Positions 1 through 12,813 of a stretch of DNA of 64,000 nucleotides are shown piece by piece. Both the position numbers and the translations under genes were made by a program. Origin of the DNA: Eutypa lata (lineage: Eukaryota; Ascomycota; Sordariomycetes; Xylariales; Diatrypaceae); the NCBI GenBank assembly GCA_022661535.1, contig JAKULF010000012.1, forward strand, positions 1,054,001-1,118,000, written 5' to 3'. The notes under the pieces are model-generated. The model was not told the DNA's origin. It ran no database searches and saw only the letters and a program-made list of their open reading frames with translations. Numbering within the stretch: position 1 is the first letter of the stretch; each line of letters opens with the position of its first letter.

Positions 1-1813
1 TGGGGTTGCTGTTGAATTTGCTCGCGACCTTGTCGGCGGGACTGTCGTTAACGACATCGAGGGACTCCATGGGTCCGAACATCTTGTTGAACTCCACGGG
101 GTCGGTGACAGGCAGCGGTGGCATCGCCATCATGGATGGTGCTCTGCTACTACCGGTGAGGGGCCCGAACATACTCATCCGCATCTGGAACGCCTCGTCG
201 CAGCTCCGGCAGAGACCCGAAGGCAGGACGGGTTTGCCGCAGTTTTTCATGGGGCATCCGCTACCTATCGTCGCTAGGGATGCGTTCATGCTATTATCGT
301 CATCATTGGACAGCAGCGGCGGCGTTATTGGCGGTGATGACGGCCCTCCACGCCCAACACCAACAACAACGTCTCCTCCCTGTCCCTGAGATGCTAACTT
401 CCCGTACAGACTGGGCGTCGATAGCGGCCCGTAGATGTCCAGCGAGTCGTAGTACGTCGATGTTGGCGACGGTGCCCGCGCACCACTACCGCCGACGCCG
501 GCACCGCGGAGTGACGGCCTCCCGTACCGCGTCTGTCGCCGGCGGTGCTTGGCTTTGGATCGCCAGGCTGGGGTCACGTGTTTGTGGTGGTTCTGGCTTT
601 TGTTCTCTTTAATGCTCATCTTCCGCCGTGACTTGGGTTGTAGTTCCCATTCCCCGTCGTTGTTGCTATTGTTCTCTGCGTAGCGATCGGCACGAGCACG
701 AGAATCCTGCGGCGTGCTCGGCGTCGGCTTGTCCCGATCCAGCGTCTCCCGCACCGAGATCCCGCGCCCGAGAACGCTTTTGTTCTCCGCACCCCCGCTC
801 GCTCGACCCTGGCCCTGGCCTTGCGCCAGCGACGCAGACCGGTATATGTTGATGGTCATCATGTCATTGCTGTTGTTGTTATTATTGGTGTTGTTATTGG
901 ACGAGGCATCCGACGACGCATACGTATTGCTGTCGTTCGACGTCCGCCTCTGTATTATCGGCAGAGACGCAAACGGGTTCTCCACCCGGTTGCTCTTCGG
1001 GCTGCACACCGGGTAGCAGTAGTTCACGCTGTTGCTGGCGTTGCTGGCGTTCCGCGTCCGCAGGACCAGCGGCTTCTGATGATGATGAGGAGGAGGAGGA
1101 GGAGGAGGATGAGGAGCTGTTGGGCTATTATGGAGGTGAAGGTGGTGGGGGTGGGGATGAGGCTTGTTTTTTATGTGCGTGTGCATCTTATGAGCGTGGT
1201 GGTGGTGGTGGTGGCCGTCTTTGTTCCTACTTATCGATGTTGATGATGATGCCCCGGCTCCTGTCCGCTGTTCTTGCCGCTCTCCGTGCATTATTATGTT
1301 CATATTCATGTTCGTTTTTGCGTACGTGTTCCGCCGCCACCGCCGCTGTTCCACGAGCTTGCGTTCGTCGTACGCGCCGCCGTCCGTTAGCTGCTGTTGA
1401 GTCCTCGCCGCCGTAGCAGCCGATCTCCCACTGCGAGCCCGAGCCCTAGGCCCGTAGGACAAGTGCGAGATCCGGTGGTGGTTGGCGAGATAGTCGTAGC
1501 GGGCGCCCGCTGCTGCTACTGTTGCCGTCCCTGTCTTCTGCCGGTTCTTGGCGGGGATGTCGTCACGCTGGATGCGCTGGATACGCTGTCGCTTGGTGTG
1601 TTTCTTGGTGAAACTGCTGAGGACTTTTTGGACGACGCTCTTATTCTTGGGTTTGGTTGTTGGGTTGGGCGTTGGTGGTATGATGGTAGATGGTCGTGTA
1701 CGTATAGTTGGTGGTATTGGTATTGGTGTGAATGCTGATATCGTATTCTCGTTGCGTATGCTATGGGGTAGTCCCGCGCTGTGGTTTTCGTGCTTAGGCG
1801 TATGTGCTGGCAT
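1..1813 (-). CDS. Low-complexity basic protein with C-x4-C-x9-C-x2-C motif (3' end cut by window edge)
   Basis: One uninterrupted reading frame of 604 codons runs from an ATG at 1813-1811 to the left edge. An in-frame stop lies just upstream of that ATG. The first ~500 residues are disordered: Pro/Thr-rich, then Lys/Arg-rich, with a His-rich stretch (HHHHHH near residues 200-215) and Asn runs. Near residue 520 the sequence becomes ordered, with cysteines at 520, 525, 535 and 538 (CPMKNCGKPVLPSGLCRSC), which looks like a small zinc knuckle. Met-rich and Pro-rich sequence follows up to the edge. I do not recognise the family. Nuclear or RNA-associated function would fit the basic composition and Zn-like motif, but that is inference. 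The missing C-terminus may hold the diagnostic domain. An unseen intron in the disordered part is possible. Confidence 0.72.
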   Translation of the reverse strand, partial: MPAHTPKHENHSAGLPHSIRNENTISAFTPIPIPPTIRTRPSTIIPPTPNPTTKPKNKSVVQKVLSSFTKKHTKRQRIQRIQRDDIPAKNRQKTGTATVAAAGARYDYLANHHRISHLSYGPRARARSGRSAATAARTQQQLTDGGAYDERKLVEQRRWRRNTYAKTNMNMNIIMHGERQEQRTGAGASSSTSISRNKDGHHHHHHAHKMHTHIKNKPHPHPHHLHLHNSPTAPHPPPPPPPHHHQKPLVLRTRNASNASNSVNYCYPVCSPKSNRVENPFASLPIIQRRTSNDSNTYASSDASSNNNTNNNNNSNDMMTINIYRSASLAQGQGQGRASGGAENKSVLGRGISVRETLDRDKPTPSTPQDSRARADRYAENNSNNDGEWELQPKSRRKMSIKENKSQNHHKHVTPAWRSKAKHRRRQTRYGRPSLRGAGVGGSGARAPSPTSTYYDSLDIYGPLSTPSLYGKLASQGQGGDVVVGVGRGGPSSPPITPPLLSNDDDNSMNASLATIGSGCPMKNCGKPVLPSGLCRSCDEAFQMRMSMFGPLTGSSRAPSMMAMPPLPVTDPVEFNKMFGPMESLDVVNDSPADKVASKFNSNP

Positions 1814-4038
1814 CGATCTATCTATCTATTGTCCCACTTCCTACTCTCCTAGTAGTATGTGACGTGGTGTGGTGCGGTTTCTTTAAGGTGTTCTTCTTTG
1901 ATGGTCCTTGTGCAGAGTAGCTTTTTGTTGTGGTGGTGGTTTTGTTCCGTTGAGCATAATGAGTTGAATAGCTAGTGACTCTATTCATTAATGCGCAAGG
2001 TGACTTGACCTATTCGGGTTATGTGCGTGCGTGCGTGCGTGCGTGCGTGTGTGTGTGTGTGTGTGTATGTGTGTAAAGAAGAAGGCAAGATGAAAAGTGA
2101 ATCACAATGTTCAAGTCTTGCTGTGTCAGGAGTTATAATCTACTCTGGTTATTCACTACTCGCTCATACCCATAGTATGCATGATCCACCAACCATCAAC
2201 CATTTCGAGTAACCAGCTGCACATGTATATATGTATATATATATATGTGTGGCCATGTGCCTCTCTATTGGAAACAAAGAAACCGGAAGGGACGAGATAA
2301 GTAAGCAAGCAAGCAAGTATTTGATGATATAAATAGGAGGGTGCTATGTTAACATCTCCTCCCCTTCTATCATCTCCCCATTGAATGATTGAATTAAGAG
2401 GTTACTTATTCTTATTCTCAGCCATCCTTCCCCTTTTTAAAAGAGCGCTTATGCTCTACTTTAACTTGCTGTGCTGTGCTTTGCTTTGTTCTACTCACTC
2501 CTTGATACGGCCAACCGTCCACTACAGTCCGACCAACAACATTCATTAGGTAACTAGATAGGGGTAGTTATGTATATATTGCCTATCTCTCCCTTTACTG
2601 TCTGGTAAGTGATAGCAGCAGTGAGGAATAATAACCGTTGGAATTGTTTGCGGCAAGTCAGCTGATTAAGTAGGTTAAGCAGCTAAGTAGTCTGTCTACC
2701 TTGAACTGATTCACCAACAACTTTGTGAGGCGGCCTACGAACTAACATCGGTTGAATGTGAGGTAGGTAATACATTGTTATCTATATTTCAATGTATGTA
2801 AAACCAATAACCAACTAATTGGAGAGGGCCATCAGGCCGTTAAGCAAAGTAGACTCGAAGTCGGAGGCTGAAAGTTATATGGTTCTTTGTTCTCCTTCTT
2901 TGTCTTCTCCCCTTGAACCAACAATATCGACACATTGTTATCACAAGAAAGAAAGTCAATACGGTAGATGAGTGGGGAAAGATATAGATAGATCCTAGTT
3001 ACTTGGATCAATGGTTATTTAGTTGTGTTGAGTCAAGATGGACTCGAGTTAAGTCAAGTATGCCATGTTTGTGGCTGGGCTGTACTACTTTACATACACG
3101 CAGTCTTACAGCTCATTCGTCGGTTGAATGTTTCTTTGTCCTCCTCCTTTGTTTTCCCGTATGTATATGTGTCACATTGTGTTGCATCACCGATGTCCCG
3201 AGTTGGTACAATCGGATCGACTCTGTTCGGTTCGGTACGAGTTCTGTACCTCCTGGGTAGTTAGTTGGCAGGTTCGTTGGTTGGTCGCTTGTAGTAATTT
3301 CATTCCATTTATAGTCATGGTGACTCCTCAACGCATGCGGTAGGTATGAGAATCACCGGGCGAACCAACAGACAGACAAACAAACAGGTGAATCGACTTC
3401 GGCTTGACTCGTTATATCTTCATGATACTAGGTAGCAACAGATCACCTTATTACACAAGAGAGAGTACGACAGCAGCTATTGAGTGATAAAAAACTAGGT
3501 AGGTAGGTAAACAGGAAGGAAGGAAGACATTCCTCCCCCTTATTTTATTTAGCTTAACATTCAGCTTAACATTCAGCTTAACATCGACAAAGCATTTTGG
3601 AAAGCCTTTTCGCGAGAAGAAATGGTGTTTATTCTGCTATGCTACCGCCGTAATGACATGGATTATTCCGAATTCAGTTTACTCTATACGTATGCATGTT
3701 TCTGTTTTCAATCGGGGCGCGCAGCTCCAGTGATTTCCCCCGCTTGCCCAATTATCACCCTCTTTGCCAACAGTAGTCTTTTCAGCGACGCGCGTCGACT
3801 ATAGATCCTAGGGTACCCTCAACTTGTATATGCCTTCACTCGTAGAAATATGCTGTTGATCACTGTCCAAGAACAAAGTGGGACTGTTGCTTGCTTGACA
3901 GAGACGATCAAATCCCCTTTCTTTGAACATCTGTGAGCGACCACCATCCATAGAAAAACATCTCCACTCCCGCACACCTCATTATTACCATCCTCATCAT
4001 GGGCCATATTCATCATCACACCGTACACCACCACCACA
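1814..4038. other. Intergenic region with microsatellites
   Basis: This stretch separates the 5' end of the left-edge gene from the 3' end of the SLC12 gene. It has a GTGC/GT microsatellite at 2023-2074, a TA-rich tract near 2225-2245, and a 12-bp tandem repeat (AGCTTAACATTC, about 2.8 copies) at 3551-3584. The short frames in it have no recognisable protein features. I see no gene. Confidence 0.6.
2023..2074. repeat. GTGC/GT compound microsatellite
   Basis: A run of GTGC units passes into a run of GT dinucleotides with one interruption. It lies about 210 bp upstream of the ATG of the left-edge gene, so within its promoter or 5' UTR. Confidence 0.9.
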
Positions 4039-7000
4039 TCACAAGCTAACCGTGACCGTCATATTATTGCTTAGAACAAGCAGCACAGGCGGGAGCTCAT
4101 GGCACAGAACCTCGATATCGGCGAGGTACCGCAGGCTATCCTCCTCGCTGTGGCACGTCCCTTCCTCGGGAATCGGGAGCGTCGTTAGCAGCACCGCCGT
4201 GTCGCTGGTGGTGCTGTTCTGTCGCATCAGCTCGTTGAGGATCAGGTGCTGGGCGCGGCTCGGCAGGTCGTTGAATGAGAGCGGCAGATTCTGCGTTGAG
4301 TAGCTCGAGCCGTTGTCGTTGCTATGATGACTACTTCCCCCTTCTTCATCCTCGCCCGCTCGAGCGCTAGCGGCGGCAGCAGCAGCAGAACCGAAGCGGT
4401 ACGATTCTAGCATCTCGGGTATGTTGACGTGCGCGTCTCCCGCGGATGCCTGCCCCTGCCCTTGCCCGCTACCGCGGGAGGCCGAGTTACGGCGGGATCG
4501 GAGGAGCGGCGTTGCAGGCAGCGGATAGTCTTCTGGCTGCGCGAACGTGAGCCTAGGACCTGCCCCTCCTCCTTCGTCTTCGATCCGAGTCTCGGGCACT
4601 GGGCGGCTCGAGAACTTGCTCATGGAGGAGTTTCGAGAGAGCACTGGACGGGTAGGCGGTTTCATTGCGGGGCTTGAGGTTCCTGCCTCTGAGAACATGA
4701 TTTTGGGCCCGGACCCTTCTTCGACCGTGATCTTCGTGTCGGGCGTTAGGTTGCTTGTGAACCGGCTCGCGGACGAATGCCGTGTTAGTGATGGTCGGGT
4801 GGGTGCTATGGTTGGAGACAGCGTGCTCATGTCACTCGATTCTCTAGACTCTGTGAGTGGCTCTAGCAGTGGCACGCTACTGGCTGTGCGTCTAGAAGAC
4901 TCTGTGGGCGCCGGGCCAGGTCGCCTTTCAGTAACAGGTAATGCCGGCTCAGAACTTATGGCGCCATATCCTGATGATGCTGCTGCAGTCGAAGGATGTA
5001 GGAGAGGCATTGAGTCTGACGTGGAGGTCCGCCCTGTAATTATGTCACCAAGACTCTTTCTACGGCTGACAGACCTGCGTTGCGTTCTCCCCGACTCTTC
5101 GAAACTATGCCCACTTGCTAGACTCGCAACGTCATTGAAGTCGGCATCTGATGAGGTGATTGATTCGCTATCGTCATCACTCGAGTAGGAGGGACCCGTA
5201 TTATTCGGGTCATCAAAGGCTACAGGGCTTAACCGGTGCGTATGGATGCCAAAATTAACCCCGAGCTTCGATATCCTACTGACGGTAGGATTTTTAGGTA
5301 AGTCCAATAGGTCATGAACACTGAGCCTTCTAGCCGTTCTATCATCCTCACTATGTTGAGAGTCAGAGTGTCGACGTCTAGTCTCTTCAAGCATTGCGCC
5401 CAACGAGGCGAACTCGTGTGATGGAGAAACTTGCGAGACTTCATTTCTCAGACGCTGCAATTCATTCCACCATTCATCATCCTTGAGCAAGTCATCGACG
5501 ATGTACGTGGTATCTGGTTGGCTAACGTCACCATTAATGATGTATTCATAAGTCTTTAGTTGCCCCGAAGCAAGAGCGAATGCTACTATCTCTGCTTCAA
5601 TTCTTAGTTTTTCCAACAGGGCTTTAAGTCTTCTTCTTTCGTCTTCGATTTCTGCTTCGTATTCAACGAAGACCAAGACACGGAGGCGAAACGCCTTCTT
5701 CCACGCTGGGACACTTAACAAAATGTAACCAAGCTGAAGAATCAATGTATCTAATAGGGCACGTCAGCAATGGAAATATCGTAAATTCTTTGAAGAGACC
5801 TACAGGTGTCAAAATTGCTTGTTAGCACGCTCCTGCCACCATTTGTAATTTCTGCCGACATCTGAATAGGCCAAAGATCGATATACTTCTTGGTGTTGCT
5901 TCCATCATTCCTTGGAGTCTCCAGACTCTGGAAGCCTTTGCCAACAGCAACATTGAGACGATGTCGTAGCGCGAGATCTTCAAGGATCGTCATATAACTT
6001 GTAGCCGATATCATAGCTTCCCTTCTTATTGCGTCTGTTGGAAGGGGAAGCTCCAAAAGACGAGCAGAAGTATCTCCACGGCGTCGGTTATACACTTTCC
6101 CTTCTGCCTTTTGTGGGACTCTGGATTTGCTTAGAGAAGAGGGAATGGTCGGCACACGGCCAAAGGGCTGTGATCTGCGTAGCTCGTCCATATTGTAGGA
6201 TCCCAAGATTACAATATTCGGCCTCATGCCACCCAAGCCCGCAGAAAGTATTAGGTTTCGCACTCCCCATTCGATGGTAGGAGACATTGTCAACTGGACG
6301 AAGGCTTTGATCCTAGAATATTCTGAAATATATTTACCCCAAGCAGATTGTTGAAATTTCGCCTCGTCGATCCCCGACTTGAAGTCATCTGTTACGATTA
6401 CATGCCCCAAACTACAGAATGTCAGCATATCGCACTTCAAGTTGGGGATTTGCTTCCCTGGGATGTCTGCGTAGGACCAGGATGAGACATATTACAAGGA
6501 GTGGAACGGACGTACATATAGAGAGACCCCTTCTTCATGGAATTGCAGAATTGGATAAGGCGGGTATGGCGTCGAGGATCATTGATTAAGAGTATAATCT
6601 GAGGTCGCCAGAACTTGATATGTTCTGGCTTTAGACGAAGCAGGTATTTTCGTACCTGGTGGTATATCAAGTTTTGAGAGACATCACCCCAGTGCTTCGG
6701 CGGACTAGTGTAATGTATCAAGAGGAACAGAAGAACCAATAACGCGATGGCAGAAGTCGCATACGTCTCATCTATAAAGAACATCGCTGCAGCGGAAAGG
6801 ACACTGCCCAAAAAAGCCGTTTGCCAACCGAAGAAATGAAAGGCTGGCCGGAAATTGGGTGCTGATCCGATTTTAAGTAGAAAGCAGGCTAGATTCATGA
6901 CGAAGAAGGTCATCTGTCAAGCGTTAGCAACCACGATATTCACCTTTCCGGAGTATATCAGTCCTACCTGGTAGCCCATAGATATGAGGGTCGCGATCTG

Positions 7001-8195
7001 GTTTAAGTCGGCAAACAACGCTAGCTGGGCAATCCCATATGTGAGGAGCACTGCGAACACGGGGTCATCACCACGCCTTGTGCCCTGTCCAAAGACTGAA
7101 ATTCCTGGTAAGAGTTTATCCCTAGCCAAGGCCTGAAGCAACTTAGCAGCACCGACGATACCCATCAATGCCGAAAAGAATGTGGTAGCACATTCTCCAG
7201 CCAGTACCAATGGCGACCAGATGCTGGTTGCGTAGATGATGTTTGTCTGGCGAGTGAAAGAAGCATGTGTTATGCTAGATGCCATAGACACTATCACCAA
7301 CAGATAAAGAATGAAGGTAGAGAGGAGAGCCCAGAGGGTACCCTTAGGAATAGCCTTGCTGGGGTTTCTCAAATCTCCCGACATAGATGCTCCAGCGAAA
7401 ATACCAGATGTAGCAGGAAATAGAACTCCGAAGAGCTCCCTGAAGGTATCCATGCCATTGTAATTTGGGGAAGAAGCATGCGGGTATAGGTTCGAATTTA
7501 GGGTATGGAGGCTAAGACCTGTGAAGTCGACACCGAGGTCAGGGTTCCGGAAAGGAGCATTCGCAATCATAGAAACGGGTATGCTAAGAGTTGCGATGAC
7601 TAGGATGACAACAAGGCCATTGCTTGCCTTGGAGAAGATTGCGCTCCCTGCGAGACACAACACAGTGCATACGACGAGAGCACATGTTTCCATGGCATAG
7701 TTTTCCCAGTACCCGTGAGGGATCAATGTTGTAAGGTTGAGCTTGAGACAGTCGATCAGACCCACGACATTAAGAGACGTGTTCAACACTTGGGAAAGAT
7801 AAAAGAGTACACCAATCGAGCCACCAAATTCAGGACCAAGAGACCTGGAGATCAGATAGTAGGCCCCGCCACCCTTGACTTCACCATTAGATGCTATTGC
7901 CGATAAAGAGAGCGTCGTGATAAAATCCACGAAATACGCTATAATTAAGAGTCCTAATACGAAAGTTTAGGATCAAGTTAATTCTATATGCTTGTGATGG
8001 ACTGAATAACCTACCGAAGATACCAAGGAGACCAATACGACCAAGAATAGAGCCGAAACGGAGGAACATGAGAATGCTGATGATATTGAGTACAACCGGG
8101 ATGAAGACCCCGGAGCCTACACCCAGCTTGGTTTTATGGGCTGCTGTTGAGGAAGTCATGATGTTTGCTTTGTGACCCTGGGACTCTGGTGGCAT
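4039..8195 (-). CDS. VHC1: Cation-chloride cotransporter, SLC12 family (homologue of yeast Vhc1/YBR235W)
   Basis: Five exons: 8195-8015, 7953-6968, 6913-6516, 6411-5804 and 5750-4039. They give a frame-consistent 1294-residue protein. The introns are 61, 54, 104 and 53 nt with GT-AG ends. The N-terminal half is a multi-pass amino-acid-permease/SLC12 fold with the family hallmark [20 protein letters not shown] directly after the first junction. The C-terminal half is the soluble SLC12 domain ([37 protein letters not shown]). It is followed by a Ser-rich, probably phosphorylated insert of several hundred residues and a conserved-looking tail ([22 protein letters not shown]). Family knowledge: electroneutral K+/Cl- cotransport; the yeast member is vacuolar. 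A second in-frame Met at residue 13 is an alternative start. It is divergent from the amino-acid transporter gene, with 1.4 kb between them. Confidence 0.93.
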
Positions 8196-9639
8196 GATAA
8201 CTTAGTGTAGTTGGTGATGCATCTGTAAATAAACTTAATTGCTGTGCCGCTTTGATCGAATACTCGTTTCGAATATGTTGGCGATTAAGATCAAGAGTAA
8301 GAGACGCAGGAAGGATGATAGACCTGTCAATGTATGTAGTGCTAGTATGAACTAGTCAAATATATTAGCCCTACCTTTTGCTACTTTTCAAGCCGCGAGA
8401 CGCGTTGCAATTCTAAACGAAGCTGCATCCTCCTCCTCCTCTATTACCCCTCCTAGGACCCTGAAAGGTTAGCGCATGGGATGTGATCGAAGATCGTCTT
8501 GGAAGATCAAGCAGAGCTTAGTTAGCATCTGAAGGGAATAAAGGTTAATATGGTGACAAGAGTTACAGTAGCTAATGCAACTACAAGGAGCTATGACCTT
8601 GATATTGCCATAGATGAGCCTATTGGGAAACTTGAAAACTATAAATCAGGTCAAGAAGCACAAGTGAATTACCTGGTTGGACAACGGTTTTAGCTTGGAA
8701 TGTTTATTTTAGGGGTTCTGGGGGTTCTGGGGGTTCTGGGGGTTAGGATCGTACCAGCTTCCCAATTACTACGTCATACCCCAGCTTCCTATAAACTGCC
8801 TGGTATCAATCTGCATGTGGTAGGGTACCTAGGTATGCTGTGGAACAATACTTGACGTATCTACAAGACTACTGCAGATATAGCCTCCAGTCACATCAGA
8901 CTTACTAACTTACAATGTATCACATGGTAGAGCTAAGATGAAATGCACCATCCACCAATAACTAACAATATAACTTCGTATGGGAATGGAAGTCGGTGGG
9001 GATATGCATGTATCAAGGTGATGATAAGTCATCCCAACTCCAACATGACAGGAAGATCGTCCTCGGACAATCGGGGCTAACGTCGCTCGAGGCAGTTGAG
9101 GTTAGGTAAGCCTGACCCGCTGCCCATACCCGATAGTGGCCTATCGGAATCCATCTGAAGAGGCTGAGAAATCACGCTGCAACATTATTTACAAGGCAGG
9201 TGACTGCTAAAGGCCCCAGCTTACCCAGTGCTGTGTATGTAGTTACATACAAAGTAAGCAAAGTCATCCCGCGCGCTCGTGCTTCTTCACGCTGTTCCTT
9301 TAAAAGCTCACGAGGACTTGCAGCTCCATGTCTCCAAACTTTTGGTTATACATATTCATTTTCTAGAGTTCTCATTTTTTTTTATCTTTGTAAATACTAT
9401 TCCTTGAAGCTTTTCCCCTGCAAAGACCTAGTTATCTACCTAGGTAGTTATCGCGTCACTGCCTTTGTGTTATCTAAAAAGCATTCACGATTACGGCGTT
9501 GGGAACGTCCGGAATTGATAAGGGTCTTTCTCTTGCACAACCCATGGCATTAGCATTTAAATCATAGCATAGCATCTTTCGACCTGCTCCATTAGTACAT
9601 GACTATAATATTTCGAGAACTCCTAGCTTAAGCGTCACA
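8196..9639. promoter_or_regulatory. Divergent promoter region between SLC12 and AVT-type genes
   Basis: This 1.44 kb stretch lies between two divergently transcribed transporter genes and must hold both 5' regulatory regions. It contains the G-quadruplex array at 8712-8742 and two copies of the palindrome TACCTAGGTA (8826-8835 and 9437-9446). No convincing gene is visible. Confidence 0.6.
8712..8742 (+). repeat. G-quadruplex-forming 9-bp tandem array
   Basis: Four G-runs (one of 4, three of 5) are separated by identical TTCT loops, at 8712-8715, 8720-8724, 8729-8733 and 8738-8742. This meets the canonical four-run, short-loop G4 pattern. It lies about 520 bp upstream of the SLC12 ATG and 900 bp upstream of the AVT-type ATG. 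Confidence 0.85.
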
Positions 9640-12012
9640 ATGGCGGGCCCGGATCAAGAAAGAAGTTCGGCTTCTCAAGCTGGCGGTCCTCTTGCTGCCC
9701 AGCTGTCATCGTCATTTGCATCCTCACGAAGAGGTCCATTTGGGACTTCAGTACCTCGCGCCGATGCCACTGCTCGTTTAGCCTCCCCCGTTCCGACAAA
9801 TACCCTCGGGACAACACCCCCATTGAGGTCAGCCTCGCCAAACCCAGCAGAGGCTACTAGTTCAGGCAGATTAAGTCCGCTGCCGGGGCCTGGCCAGAGT
9901 GTGCCAGGCCCAGGGAAATCAGCTCTTGCTGCCGCCTTATCAAGCTCTTTAGGGGGCTCACCACCTCGACACGGTACTCCTCCACGACCTGCCTCACCTG
10001 CGACGACCGGTTCCCATTCCCAACCACCCCCGTCCACTGCATCGCCGAACTACGGCTCCTTCGAACCCACATCGAGGTATCTGCAAAGCGGTGGATCTGG
10101 TGCTTACGAAGATCCTGAAATAGTTAAACGACATTTAGTCCAGCCTTCCGAAGCAGCAGATTCTTATGCGGGATCGAATAATGGTTCGTCAAAAGGGAAA
10201 CAAGTCGGCGACGCTAGGAACCTAGGACAAGAAGATGATGAATTTTCAAGTCTCAGGCTTCAAGGAGGAGACGTCACTCGTCAGATTTATAGATGGACAG
10301 AAGACGCAGAGGACCGCCGTAGAACTCAGCGCAGCAAGAGTTTCAGCGCCCCCCAGGACGGGCCCGAGAATGAGATTCTTGATATCGGTTCTATCAAGGC
10401 TCCCGGTGGTTTCAGACGGAACTACCTAAGAAGAGCAGCACATCATTCCGGCCTCAGCTCTGACGGATTGGAAGCCGGCGAAGGCAGCCCTAGACTAGGC
10501 CGACATGCACCTCAGCTTTTCACTACCAGCTTTCTGGAGTTCCTTACGATATACGGTCACTTTGCAGGTGAAGAGCTGGAAGAAGATGATGAAGCTCTGT
10601 TGCCGGGCGAGTACTTTACTTCTGAAGATGAGGATGATGAATACGATAGCGAGGAGGACAGAGAGCCAATGGAAGACAGTGCTCTTCTGACACCCTCGAG
10701 GCGTAAGAGAAGGCGAAAGCATCGCGGGGGAAGCGGAAACAACACCCCTTGGAACACCGCACTCCTGCTCCTAAAGTCGTTCGTAGGAACCGGTGTACTC
10801 TTCCTTCCACGCGCCTACCTGAACGGTGGCATGCTATTCAGTAACCTGGTCTTGTTCTTTGTTGCCGCCCTCAGCTACTACTGCTTCGTTTTACTCGTCA
10901 CCACACGGTTAAAGGTAGTAGGCTCGTTTGGTGACATCGGCGGGATCCTCTATGGCAAGTGGTTGAGAAACCTGATTCTGTGCTCTGTTGTCATCAGCCA
11001 GATCGGGTTTGTTGCTGCGTACATCGTATTCACCGCAGAGAATCTTCAGGCATTCATACTCGCCGTCACAGATTGCAACCGATACGTCCAGATTACGTGG
11101 TTGATCTTGCTGCAAATGGTTATTTTCCTACCGTTCTCTCTATTCCGAGATATTGGCAAGCTCGGCTTTACGGCGCTCATCGCTGACGCGTTCATCCTTA
11201 TCGGCCTTGCCTACCTTTTCTACTACGATGTTCTCACCTTGAGTACCCACGGCCTTGCAGATATCATCCAGTTTAACGAAGACAACTGGACCCTCTTCAT
11301 CGGGACGGCTATCTTCACGTTTGAAGGAATCGGCCTCATTATTCCTATCCAGGAGTCCATGAAGACGCCGTCCAAGTTCCCTAAGGTTATGTTCTATGTC
11401 ATGATCATCATAACAGTCCTCTTCATTACCATGGGTGCTGTTTCTTATGCAGCTTATGGATCTAAGACCGAGACTGTGGTTCTTCTCAACCTTCCCCAGG
11501 ACGACAAGCTTGTCAATGGCGTTCAGCTTCTCTACTCATTAGCGATTCTGCTATCTACCCCCCTCCAGATCTTCCCGGCTATCCGTATTACGGAGAATGC
11601 CCTCTTTACAAAGAGTGGGAAGTACAACCCGTACATCAAGTGGCAGAAGAACGTGTTCCGATTTGGGGTTGTCTTCCTTTGCGCGTTCATCGCCTGGGGA
11701 GGTGCCGATGACTTGGACAAGTTCGTCGCTCTCGTTGGGAACTTCGCCTGCATTCCCCTTGTCTACATCTACCCGGTAAGTCTACGTCCACCTAGAAGTC
11801 TCTCCAGATATCAAACTAACTAGTCCCGTCTATAGCCAATGCTTCACTACAGGGGAGTGGCAAGATCCAAGCTCTGGAAAATGTCGGACGTTGCACTTTG
11901 CATCTTTGGTATCATCGCCATGGCCTATACAACAAGCTTGACGGTCATCAGCTGGGCGAGTGGACCTTCTGGTCCGCCCTTACCGAAATACTGCGATACC
12001 ACTCATCTGTAA
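9640..12012 (+). CDS. AVT3: Vacuolar amino-acid transporter, AAAP family (Avt3/Avt4 type)
   Basis: Two exons (9640-11775, 11836-12012) encode 770 residues. The 60-nt intron is GTAAGT...TATAG and lies in phase 0 after TAC CCG. The first ~365 residues are a long hydrophilic Ser/Pro-rich region ending in an acidic stretch and a basic cluster (SRRKRRRKHRGG). The transmembrane core starts at about residue 368 (NTPWNTALLLLKSFVGTGVL) and shows around eleven hydrophobic segments of the PF01490 type. Avt3/Avt4 proteins export neutral and basic amino acids from the vacuole, and the long N-terminal extension is typical of them. Without a tree I cannot separate Avt3 from Avt4. The start codon has a good context (CACAATGGCG). 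Without splicing, the frame ends a few codons after the donor, so the last 58 residues depend on the intron. Confidence 0.93.
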
Positions 12013-12813
12013 TTCCCTAGAGGCTTAATTATCATGTGGACATATCTGTAGCTCTAGGACAGTTTCTTCCCTTTTTCCTTCTAAGTGTGAGCAATTTAGG
12101 CATATCATGGCATAACTGTGTAGAGCAGGTGTTGGAGTAGGTTAGGTACTTACCTAGTTAGCTGGTTGGCGTATGAAGGAAGTGTACATACTTATCAATA
12201 GATTGACTGGATACAACATGGTTACAGACATTCGTATATTAAATTGGAAACTTTTCTACCGCTTTATTCGTATTATCTGTGATCGTGTAGTTGATTTCAT
12301 TTCGAGGCTCTGTCATATATGAACTTTCATTTATCCTATTGTTACTCTACTGAGGTCAACCTTGGAACTGGGTGAATAATGGAATAATGGACCATGAATT
12401 ATGTATCTAAGCATTATACAGGAGAGTGTACACCGAAGTTTCGCCGGTAGAACGCATTGTCCCTACCTTAGTCAGGTACTTAGGTACCTTATTCAACAAC
12501 CTTCATCTTTGTAAGGTAAAGTTCAGTATCAAAGGATCTTATATAATTAACTAACTTGCTGCCTCCCTGGAACCGTTCTCAACAGCGATTATCATTTAGG
12601 AGCTTTTTTCCCTGGCCATCGTTTTCTGGTTTATTGCTTTGCTTGGATACCGCATCGATACGTATATACATACTGTCTTGCGCGTCGTGCTTCCATAACC
12701 TCGACTACATAGCTAGAGGCGGATTCTTGGGGCCGCCTGTCCGCTTTGTTCAGTTCGGCTTGAGGTTTGTTTGAGTTCAAAAGAGGGCAGGGAGGGTTGC
12801 AGAAACCGGCAAG
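12013..12813. other. Intergenic spacer between AVT-type gene and RPB11
   Basis: It holds the 3' flank of the transporter gene and the promoter of RPB11. The sequence is AT-rich with TACCTAG/AGGTAC-type short motifs (near 12145 and 12475-12490). No coding features are seen. Confidence 0.5.

Noticed and set aside
4547..5188. Plus-strand frame of 213 codons opposite the SLC12 C-terminus
   Set aside because: It is antisense to a well-supported conserved exon and has no domain.
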